The translations under genes were made by a program, and so were the position numbers. From Triops longicaudatus (lineage: Eukaryota > Arthropoda > Branchiopoda > Notostraca > Triopsidae), in contig JAGQDJ010000032.1 in NCBI GenBank assembly GCA_022885665.1, forward strand, positions 1 through 64,000: a DNA stretch of 64,000 nucleotides, in the 5' to 3' direction. The first letter of the stretch is position 1; each line of letters begins with the position of its first letter. The notes beneath the pieces were generated by a model that was given only the letters and a program-made list of their open reading frames with translations, was not told the origin of the DNA and searched no databases. Positions 23,748 through 34,300 of this stretch are shown in pieces.

Positions 23748-24628
23748 TCATGGTGAATTAAATCGCAAAGGCAAATTTGGCCAAAGTTTTGGTTGACGAA
23801 TGGTACAATGACGATTGAACGTAACTTGAACCGCTGTTTCCATTGCATTGATCATGGGCGCATTTTTCCCATAAAGTCTTTCTAACGTTTCTTCGTTTGC
23901 TTCTGTAACTTCTTCAGGGAATTGAATTTCATTCAAACCTAAGATAAAAATCGCTTAACACATTGCTCATATATTGCTACTTATTCAGAGGACTAACAAT
24001 CTAGAGCGAACATAAAAGTTTTTCATGAAAATACTCAAACGTAATTTAAAAAATTCTGCTGTATGACGACAGTACAAATGTATAAGTATATTTGGACGAC
24101 GTAGCCTATGTTAATAACTGAACAAAATCGTTCTGATATTGCATGTACAAACAAATACATAACGAACTGTCCACTTACGTTCTTGAGATTCTCTTATGGC
24201 CTCTTTCATGTAATAATCTTTCCGTTCTTGTCTATGTCGGGCAGACTGTTCTAGAAATGCCATCATTTCATCCGTAATTTCCATTTCGATTTCTCCCACA
24301 GGAATTTCTAAGAAATTGCATTAGAACATGGAGTGAAAAGAACAATTTACAGTAAAATTCTACCGTGCGAGATATCCGCCGTATTTTCAAGGCCAAGAAT
24401 TGCTTCATTCTGATCCGTTTCATGAGTGTTTACTTCGGTATATCCGGAAATTAAGTATTCCATTTGTTGGGCCTGAAATTCCGCTCCCATAGCTTTGGCT
24501 TTCCAAAACGCAATTTCCTGGTGAAGCCGCCATGACTGAGCTTTGTAATAGGTTTCCCAGTAACTACTAAATCTGGACTCGGAATACCACGGTATGTTTT
24601 CGGTTGCCCCCAGTTCTGCGTTTGCCAT
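23748..24628 (-). CDS. GEMIN8: Gem-associated protein 8, 3 exons
   Basis: Subunit of the SMN complex, which assembles Sm rings on snRNAs in the cytoplasm; Gemin8 bridges SMN with Gemin6/7. Minus-strand exons 24628-24364, 24307-24179 and 23938-23748 join in phase to 194 residues. The N-terminal block WYSESRFSSYWETYYKAQSW matches the conserved start of the family. The middle has the acidic helix MEITDEMMAFLEQSARHRQE. The C-terminal block ERLYGKNAPMINAMETAVQV, then RQPKLWPNLPLRF, is the most conserved Gemin8 signature. The start was set at MANAELGATENIPW because upstream residues in the same frame do not look like family sequence. It is slightly shorter than the vertebrate protein. Confidence 0.9.
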
Positions 24629-26944
24629 CGTTGTGTAAACCAAATAAATAAACAAATCAAATCTTTTCCAAATCCGTCGATAGCGACATCTAGTGGTTCG
24701 AATTTATGGTGCATCTGAAGGCGGCATTGCAATCTTTACAGTTTAAAATAGAGTAAGCTCCCTCTTAACAGCACATTCTTATGTCAAAAAGGTTAATGGT
24801 TATTATTTGTTTTTTAATGGGAGCAAAATCTTAAGTAAAGCATGAGGTTATTTATTTAGAAAACACCAAAATTAAGCAATTTGTTATCAAAGTGAGTAAA
24901 CGAGTAAGAAATCTGAATATTTGACATACGTGGGATTCATACACCCTGTTTATGTTTTTTCGGATCAACCAGTTGTTCAGTCGACTAGTGCAGATTCCAT
25001 TCAATAGGAAACGGATAATATTGAGTCTTGAGCACTGTAGTTTAAACTCGTTTTTCGTGTGTCCCGAATTCGTGGTTTCGGTATTCGCGGACGAAATTGT
25101 TGAGACCTCCCTATTCGTGGGTCTTACTGATCTAAAAGAGAAACGCTGAGAGAGACAAAAAAAAAAAAAAAAAAAAACTATTTTTAACTAAATAGTCTGA
25201 GTTTTCAAACAGAACTTAAGTCGTAACAGGTCTTAAGATTAGTTTTGGACTACATCGTTGAAATTGTGTGAATTCGTTTATTACAGACAAGTCAGGACGC
25301 TAAATGACATTTCACATTCATTCGCGTGGCATCGAGCAAGTGAGTCGTGGTAACTGAGTCTTGCATATTAAGGAACGAGTTCCTAAAATTTAATGCAAGT
25401 TTTCGGCGATACCGTTGATGCGCAAAGTCAAGACTTGGTCGATGACGTTGCGGTTGTGTGAGATAGCGGGACTTAATGTTGCAAGTGTAATTTTCCGTGT
25501 CATTCTAACTGTTACTTATAAAACCCTACCCAAGTTTCTGCGGCACATTATAACTGACGTTGAATGAGACTGTACAGAGCTGAAATGGGATGTGTACATT
25601 AAGAGATCGAATCACTCTTCATTTCGTAGTTCAAACGATACACACGTTTTTATTCCTTCGAAAACTGCAGTCGATAAACTGCGGCTGTGCGATCTGTTTA
25701 CGTATAAGTCTGCCTTTTAGTATAGTGGTACCCCATTTAACGGAAAGTTTTCTACTTTTAGAAAGAAAACCACGTCTTTTGTATAGGGATGTATTAGACA
25801 GTGAGGCTCTGACCGAAAACCAGCTACGTTTTGCATAAATTCTCATGTTTTGCAGGATATAAACTGAACGCGTATGTACGTCTTAGCACTGAGCAAACCT
25901 AACAAAATCCGTCGACTTGAGACACAATTGAAACATTGTGGTAGTCTAAAGATGCGCAGGAAGAAATTACACTAGTTCTGTTTAATTCGGTTGTGTAAAG
26001 TGCACATATATTTCCAAAAACGAACTAAAATATTTCTGTAACTTTATCCTTCTTTTTCGGAAATTTGGAACATGACCTAGCGAACTAGCGTTTCAAATTC
26101 TCTACAAAAGGAAGATACTTCACTCAGCTTTAACGACGGTAGATAAACAACTCGCTTGGCTCCACATGTGTTAACGGAATATGTTTAAGAAAGAAATTAT
26201 CCAGTTGGAAAAATTATAATTTATTGAGTTACAAGGTCCATGTAGGAAATAGTTCTTCGTATTGACGTTTTGGACTTTGAAACAGGACAAGCCATGAAGC
26301 ATTACCAAATAATCTACCGCAATTTATTTCCTATATGGACGAGTAAGATGCTGTTACAACAACTAGGAGCGCGTCTCGAACTTTCTTTGTGTCCTGTAAG
26401 AGTACTGTGACACTATTTTGTACTAATCTCTTCGTATCTTGTCCTCTTCGCATTCCTTACTATGACTTTGAAGAGTAATTCCTTATGTATCAGTACCAAA
26501 CGTAACAACCAATTAGGTAGCAGAAGTTTGTTTCTTTCATTTTTTCTTAAAAAGTCAGCTCGTATTTAATTTCCATTGCAGTTTTTTCCCATTGTCCAGT
26601 AAACTTCTCTTGTATCCAACTTTCGTTGTGTGAAATAATGGTGATTTTTATTGCCCATTTCGTTCAAAATTTCAAATTGGTGTTGCAAATAGCCACGAAA
26701 CCATTGGAAGTAGACCCCTCTTTCTAATATCTACTTTACATAATTACTCATTTGTTTAGAAATTTTATTAGCAAGAAATATTGGTGGTATACTTGCCTCC
26801 TGCTCACAAGTAACAAGTGTTCATAAAAAGTTGTCGAAAGGGCTCAAATTAAACAAGACATTTTATTTCAAGGCTTTGCTTTCATGCACACTTGTTTAGC
26901 ATTCCCTATGATTATTACAGCCAGTATAAACAAACGATCTAAAG
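24629..26944. other. Long gene-free stretch
   Basis: No convincing exon on either strand over 2.3 kb. A run of about 20 A lies near 25158-25178. Short open frames (for example 25590-25838) have no domain-like sequence. Confidence 0.4.
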
Positions 26945-27152
26945 CAGTGGTGCCCAACCTTTTTTCACCCGAGAGCCGCGCGCGACATGATACAAAATCT
27001 CGCGGGCCTGAATGTTCCGGTTTCGCCAGAATCATGCCGACGTTAAAAATGAAATTATACAGTGATATACATGAGCGGTATAAATGAGCGTGCCGTATGA
27101 GGCACCTTCGCGGGCCGGATATGGCCCGCGGGCCGTAGGTTGGGCACCACTG
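26945..27152. mobile_element. hAT-type MITE with perfect ends and 8-bp target duplication
   Basis: The element starts CAGTGGTGCCCAACCT and ends AGGTTGGGCACCACTG, a perfect 16-bp inverted repeat. It is flanked on both sides by ATCTAAAG (26937-26944 and 27153-27160), an intact 8-bp target site duplication. The 208-bp interior is GC-rich (GAGCCGCGCG, CGGGCCGGAT, GGCCCGCGGGCC) and codes nothing. Size, ends and duplication are diagnostic of a hAT non-autonomous element. Confidence 0.93.
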
Positions 27153-27490
27153 ATCTAAAGGAAGAAAATAATTTATTTTCACAAATTTAACAAGCGAATA
27201 ATGCATAAATAAGAAATGCTAAACTATTCAAACATTAAAAGAATGACTAATGTTTTAATCAAAGCAAAGGAATCATTGGTGAGCAGTGCATTATTCCAGC
27301 CCACAATAATGTAAGTAATTAATATATTAAAATGTGCCACATGAATTGCTTCCTTTCGCACCATTTTTTTTATAACAGAAGGAATCTTGAAATGACAACA
27401 TTTTGTGTTGACCCGTTTTTTCTATTCTTTATTTTTTTTTGTTTTTCCTATTCTTCATTTTCAAGTTGTTCATTGCTTTGATCCTTGATA
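27153..27490. other. Gene-free spacer between two MITEs
   Basis: AT-rich with T tracts; nothing recognised. Confidence 0.35.
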
Positions 27491-27655
27491 CAGGAAAACT
27501 TCGCTATAATGAACCTCCTGTGTTGACAAAAAATCGTTCAGTTTATTAAATGTTCGTAATATTTGGTGCGTTTTCTGCGCATTTACATATATCGGATCTT
27601 TGGGCCACGGCAGCTAAGTGCTCATTTCATTTGGGTTCGTTATAGCGAGATTCTG
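27491..27655. mobile_element. pogo/Tigger-like MITE, copy 1
   Basis: The left end is CAGGAAAACTTCGCTATAAT and the right end, inverted, is CAGAATCTCGCTATAACGAA. Both are versions of the CAGTAAAACCTCGCTATAAC terminal repeat also seen near 62 kb. TA dinucleotides flank both ends, as expected for a Tc1/mariner-superfamily target site. About 165 bp and non-coding. Confidence 0.8.
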
Positions 27656-28502
27656 TATTAATAGCCTATTATGCAGCACCGTCGACTGTTCAGTAAATAA
27701 GTGAGCTTGGCGTGTAGGTTTACTTTGGCTTAGAAATCTCGCATTTTATTACGATTTTTCTCACAGATAATTTCGTAACTATGTTGCGGCTAATCGATAT
27801 CAGGAGATACACTAGGATCTCCGCGAGTTCCCATCGTACGTGTTTTGCTGATGGTCACGTAACTAGAAACAATTTAGAACCAGCACAGCGAACCTTTCCC
27901 TTTCCATAAAATTTGCCCACAGTGAAAAAAGTAGGACAGATTCCATTCTTCAAGGTTTTCAGTTCAATGACAACAAAAGTGCAAAGAATATAGAACTAAA
28001 GGCTTTGCGGTTTTATTATCCTTTTTCAAATCATCTTTATTATACCGCATTAATAAATTTATCTGCACCAGCAATTGCATGCGAAAATTCCGCGAGCTCC
28101 TTTCCTCGAGTTTACCATTACATATAGAATACACGCGTTTAACCCTTCACAATGTATGCATTTGTCCCTTTTCCCTTTCGTTTAGCTTTCCTTTCCTTTC
28201 CTGACATAAGAGTAATTGTAACGTAAACTTCTTCTAAATATCGTCTTTTCTATTCAACGCAACATTAGACGAAAGATACCCGAAAAGGGAAAGAGTATTT
28301 CTAAGCCATGGAGCGAAACCTCAAAGGGATATAAATACTCGGGTTCAAAATATTCCAACCATTAATAATAATCATTATGCAATATCCCCAATTTCTAGTG
28401 CCATAGTCTAACTCCCATTCACCGGCATTTGACAAACCAGATCTCACACTCATGGGTGTGGTCCATCAAACGACTTCAGTGACTGCCCTCTCATCTTCCC
28501 AG
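27656..28502. other. Upstream region of the RR-1 cuticle gene
   Basis: No gene recognised. CCTTTCC pyrimidine repeats occur at about 28170-28205. Confidence 0.35.
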
Positions 28503-28509
28503 TATAAAA
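28503..28509 (+). promoter_or_regulatory. TATA box of the RR-1 cuticle gene
   Basis: AGTATAAAAGCTGG, with TTCATCG about 25 bp downstream as a possible initiator and the ATG 79 bp downstream. Confidence 0.75.
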
Positions 28510-28581
28510 GCTGGCAAATCGATACACGTTCATCGCAAACTAATTCTTGTCTTCCATACAAGAACAAGCTAACCTGCGAAA

Positions 28582-29061
28582 ATGAAATTCTTCTTGTTGG
28601 CCGCTTGCGTGTCCATGGCATGTGCTGCTGCTGTTTACCCAGCTGCTCCAGTTTACACCAAGGGACCCCAAATTACCATCGAATCCCAGAGCGATGTTCG
28701 CAACCCGGACGGATCCAGCAGCTTCAGGTTTGTTTTTTGTTAGAAAATCTGTTGGTCAAATTTCAATAAACGTTCGACCTATAGCTTCTCTGGCTCTGAT
28801 GGAACCACTCGCGAAGAATCCCAGGCCCAACGTGCAGTGAACTACGGACAAGGCAACACCAACCAAGGATCAACCTACTGGATTTCCCCCGAAGGTCAAA
28901 GAATCACCCTTTCCTGGGTCGCTGATGAGAACGGATACCAGGCCAGTGGAGATCATTTGCCTACTCCTCCCCCCATCCCTGAAGAAATCGCCAAGATGTT
29001 GCCTTTGTTGCCCAAATTGCAAGAACCCGCCGCCTACCCTGCTCCCGCTCGCTACCCTTGA
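28582..29061 (+). CDS. RR-1 cuticle protein (endocuticle structural type), 2 exons
   Basis: Secreted chitin-binding protein of the flexible cuticle. Exons 28582-28727 and 28785-29061 join in phase to 140 residues. Residues 1-16 are the signal peptide (MKFFLLAACVSMACAA). The chitin_bind_4 domain runs from about residue 28 to 105, with SSSFSFSGSDGTTREESQAQ, STYWISPEGQRITLSWVADE and NGYQASGDHLPTPPPIPEEI. The GYxxxGxHLPTPPP ending is the RR-1 consensus. The C-terminus is Pro/Ala-rich (PAAYPAPARYP). The small first exon carrying mainly the signal peptide, the short intron and the TATA box are typical of cuticle genes. It is not close in sequence to the other RR gene in the window. Confidence 0.94.
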
Positions 29062-31397
29062 ATGAACTGCCAAAATACTTCTAACTTATAATTTATTTCA
29101 TCGAAAAATATTCTATTATGTAAAATACAAGCATTCAACAGACGCCTTAGTGTTTTGTGCTAATGTTCGCATGCCTTTAGAATGTTCGAATTCAAGTCCT
29201 TGGCTGACCGCTACGGGCGTATTGGGTTATCTTAGTATGTTCGTAAAGTAGAGTAGGTCGAAAATTATTGAGGAAATTTTTAAAGCAGATTGAACACTTC
29301 GGAAACCTGCGGAATGTTCGACAGCTCATTCGGATATAACGAAATTTCGCTTACAGTAAACAAATTTTGGGGTTCTTGTGGCCACTTAAATGGGCCATTT
29401 TGTTCGGTTATGAAGGAACATAATCTGCACCATGCATGTCGCGTCAAAAACAATCGCGCAGCGGAGTAAAGTTCCCAAACGTGGGTGAAAGATGGATTTC
29501 TTTGAGTAATGGCCATTGACGTGTACTCCTGGTGAGGTTAAGATAAGATAAGAGACTTCGCGATCAAAGCAACGATCGCATGGGCACTGGAAAAAAAAAT
29601 CAAGAAGCACCGATTGAGAGGATCTCAATATACGACAGAAAACGATCGCGGGAAGTAGGGGGGAACGCACATGTGCTCCACGAGTCAAAAATACCATTTT
29701 ACGGCTATGGCCAACTAAGCTCAACAGGCAATTTAAGGTTTGCTTCTCCTTCGGTCCGCTAAACTGCGACCCTCTGTAATTTCCTGAAAAAAAAAAATAG
29801 TATGATTTAAGCTAAATTTGTGGAAAATAAGCACATAGAGATTAGCTTAATTGATTGGTTTTTATTTATTCGTGCATTATTTTAAATAATACAACGTGCG
29901 CATCTACTCTTCAGTGGCATTTTTATGAAGAAGATCAATAAAGCTGTGGATTTGTTTTATTTGCATGACAAGATTTGGGAGACGTATCACAAAGGGAGGA
30001 GGATTAACAGTGGCTTATAACATGGCCCTGTGTTTGCATTGATGTAATTGGCTTCTCTGACAAAATCTGTTACATTGGAAAAATTTTATCGTTCGTTAAG
30101 AAAAAGTTTTATTAAAAAGGTAGCTTTATTGTAACAGCTACCTTAATAATTTGCCTCTTGTTCTATTCAAACATCTGGTTAGACAAACATGTGGCGTAAG
30201 TCTTGTATAGATACAATGTGATCGGCTCACCGACAGAAGGGTTCGGATTTTTTTTTTATAGATGAAGGAACACGCTACGTGTGGGGAAACGTGTGGATTT
30301 CAACCTAATTAAAGCAGAGATTGCATGCAAATTGAAGTTTAGTTGATATGTCGGTTTCAATTTCGGTGTAAGTCGAAGCGTTTTGTGTCCATATGAGCGT
30401 CAATCTCTTTTTAACTAATGCTTACGGTAATTAGATTGCTTTTACTAGTGGAATTTGCTGGGATATTTATGGCGTAAATAATACTATAAATTCTATAATG
30501 TGATGTAATTATTTATTTGCTAATTGTTGCTTACAAAATGTTTTTCTCAACGTGACTATGACTAAGCATAAAAAAGTAATTTACTGTACAATTTGATATT
30601 AGCGTACAAAGGTAGCTTACATAAGCTTATGCCACTATTTTCATTCAAGTGGGTATGAAAAGAGAAAGACGCAGACTGAGAGTTTTATAGGTGGACATGA
30701 ATGAGTCTTGGCGTCTCGTACTACAGGCGTAGAATGACACTTGGATTGGACAACTACTGATTGTCGGAGTGCTGTTTTTCCTCAAGCTGTCCTCTACTAC
30801 AGATTTACGCGCTGCACTTACTCACCCACAGTTCGTAAACCGCAGAGACTTTAAAACGTCGTTATTTGTGAACAGCAGGTGAAGAAAACAAAGGCCAATA
30901 TTGTGTGCTGCTTTTTGGGCTCAGATGTTGCTCACACATTAGTATGAAGAACTAATGCGACTTAGCACTTGTAACGATTATTCAATTGTCGGACAAGTTT
31001 TGGAACAATCGCAGAATGTTTTGTTTGATTTTACCCTTCCCGTCTTTAGTACACCGAATGTGTCAAGCTAAATTTCAAAGATAGATCCTTTGCAGCTTTG
31101 CCAAAAGGAACTGGATCCTTTGCACCTCTTTTCTTTTTCTCTGTCACCCTTTCAAGTGAAGGAGTTAAATTCTATCCAACCCCATGACCAAGACAAAGGA
31201 CATTACGCGTTCATTTGGTATAGTTTATAGCTGTGGTATAGACGGCGTGGCTATTTTTAGTCGGGGGTCCGTGAGATTTCTTCTGCAGAAAACCTCGCTT
31301 CCTTGACAGTGGGATCGCAGCAAGCGTTCAGTGCAGTTCTTTAAGGAAGTCCTTCCCAATAGAAGTCTTTTCCCCCCTTTGGATTATGTGGTGATAC
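29062..31397. other. Long gene-free stretch upstream of the glutamate receptor
   Basis: About 2.3 kb without a convincing exon. It should contain the receptor promoter and any 5' UTR exons. Short open frames at 29280-29762 overlap on both strands and show no family features. Confidence 0.4.
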
Positions 31398-34300
31398 ATG
31401 CTAGCGATGAAAGGGTTGTCGTGTGCCGTGACTTTGCTTATAGGCATAGGAGCATGTTTCGCCCTGCCGGATACCATCCGAATCGGTAATGGACAACCAC
31501 ATTTTCCTTCTCATAAATTGGGCAAAGCCTATTTAAAGCGCTGTAATTAAAAGGTGCTTTGTTCGATGACAATACGGATCCTTCCATGGAATGGGCCTTT
31601 CGATCTGCTGTCGAGAGAATCAGCAGCTTTCGACTTATTTTGCCCAGATCGCGCCTCGTTGCTCATATCGATAAGCTGAATCCGTACGACTCTTTCCACT
31701 CAACGAAAAAAGGTAATACTTTCCTCTCTATTGCCACTCATCCGGTTTCTTTGCCGAGCGAAAATCACCAGTGGGAAGTTTCTTTACACTCGACTTGTGA
31801 GCTTCAACAGATTTCGGTTTCGTCTTGTAAGCCTCTTTAGTGACGTCAAGGCAAACCGATCAATACAATTTCCTTGTCATTTGGAAACATTTACTGAACC
31901 ATGTAGTATTTTTCGTTAGAAATACCGGTTGTTTAAACTGCAGCCGATTCTTTTTGTACCCTGGGCTTTCCTGGGGGGGAAGGGGTGGTTTGTGTCAAAA
32001 CGCAGACCTGTCGCTACCACTTTGACTTGTATGCTTATGAAAGAGATGTCAACATTTAGACAATGCCGGCACACCGCCAAAGATTCTTGTTTTGTCTGAT
32101 TTTTAGTATGCTATCTTTTAAAAATGGGCGTGGTGTCCATTTTCGGTCCCCAAGCAAACCCAACAGCTTCGCATGTACAATCTATCTGTGACGCGCTGGA
32201 AGTTCCTCACATAGAAACGCGCTGGGATTATCGACGTCGCAGAGAAACGTTCTCTATCAATCTTCACCCTCACCCAGGCTCCTTGTCACGGGTAAAAAGA
32301 TATATTCACACACTAAACATTCTGCTAAAGTATGGTTGGTACATCTGTTTCGTGGGTGAATTCCGTGTGGGGAGACTAGGCATACCTGGACTTGGTACGG
32401 GCATGGGGATGGAAACAATTCACGATTCTGTACGAAGACCAAGACGGTTTGATTCGTCTTCAGGAAATTTTAAAGATTTCGTCTCCTTCTGAATTCCGGA
32501 TCTCAATCCGCCAGTTGCCGGAAGGAGGGGATTACAGGCAAGAAAAGTCGTCATTATCAGCGCAGTTATTCCTACTTTGTCATTACATCCCTTTTTAACT
32601 CATTAACCTAGTTCCGTTTTTCGCTTAATTCATGAGGTTTCTAATTGTAGTCAGTAAATAACTGCTAGTTGCTGCTTTGAACGATTTGAAAACATAAATC
32701 CTTTTTTAGGTCACTGTTAAAAAATATTAAAAAGGCGGGAGAAACTAAATTTCTGATTGATGCTTCTACGTCTGCCACAGCTGATGTACTACAGCAGGCT
32801 CAACAGATCGGGCTTATGTCGCCGTACTATTCCTATCTTATTACCAACTTGGTATGGAATCAAACGTCTCGAAGTAGTAGAATTGGTCAAGATTAATGGG
32901 TTTGCATCCTTTGTTCTCACGGAAGGACTTACACACCATCGATCTAGAAGATTACCGCTACGGTGGTACGAATATCACTGGTGTACGCTTGCTTTGCTAT
33001 AGCCATCCAGACGTGCAAAATGCCATGAATGACTGGATGAATGGAGAACAGCGTTTCCGACAAAATGACAGTCGTCCCAATCCGAAGATGACGGTAACCA
33101 TTAAGTCCTTAATTAGATGATATACGAAAGCTTGTCATGTTTTAATTACGATATGCTAATGTTTCGTGCCGCTGTAGACGCAAACTGCTTTGATTTATGA
33201 TGCCGTTCATCTTTTCGCCAAAGCACTGAATGACTTGGACCTGAGCCAAGAACTAGTCGTCAAATCTTTGAATTGTGACGGAATGGATACGTGGATTTAT
33301 GGCAACAGCCTCATTAACTATATGAAGCTGGTAGAGTAGACATTTGAGACGCTTATGACAAGGGGTCGTTTGTCCTTCTCACACATCCATCTTCTGCACA
33401 TTAGGTACAGTTAGAGGGTCTCACCGGGTCGATAAAATTCGACGCGGAAGGATTCCGAACCGATTTCGATCTACAAATTACAGAACTCACCGGCGAAGGG
33501 CTTCAGTCAGTTGGCACGTGGAATATCTGGAAGGGTGTTAACATGACACGCACTCAACAACAAGTCTTCGATCAGATCGCTGAAGGACTCCACAACAAAA
33601 CTTTCATTGTTACAACGATCTTGGTACTTCGCTCCTCACTTCCAATCCATCGACTTTTTATTGATATAACACTACATCCCCATACAGAGCGAGCCTTATG
33701 CTATGTTGGTAGAATCCCCTGAACCGCTATCTGGGAATGCACGCTTTGAAGGATTCAACATTGATCTGATATCTGAGATTGCAAAGATCTTAGGGTTCAA
33801 TTACACTTTCAAACTCGTGGACGACGGCAATTACGGCACTATAGATCTCAAAACGGGCGAATGGAATGGAATGATTAAAGAACTTCTTGAACAAGTAATT
33901 ACTGTAGATTCTACGTATATAACTGAAACTGGTCTGTGGGTCTTCCATAGAAAGCAGACTTGGCCATTGGCGATTTGTCTATTATCTACGACAGAGAACA
34001 AGTTGTCGACTTTGTTATGCCACACATGAGCTTGGGTATGCTATTTCACCACCTCACGGCAAGTGTTACTTTGACTTTCATAGGAATTAGCATTCTCTAC
34101 CGCAAACCACAGAAAAAGCCACCTGAACTGTTTTCGTTCTTGTCCCCGTTATCAATCGATGTTTGGATTTACATGATGACAGCCTATCTTGGAGTGTCCA
34201 TCTTACTCTTTTTCTTAGCCAGGTGATATAGTAGCCAGCAATTATTCTTTTTCATAATAATTTAACAACCAGTATTATTCCAGAATCACGCCATACGAAT

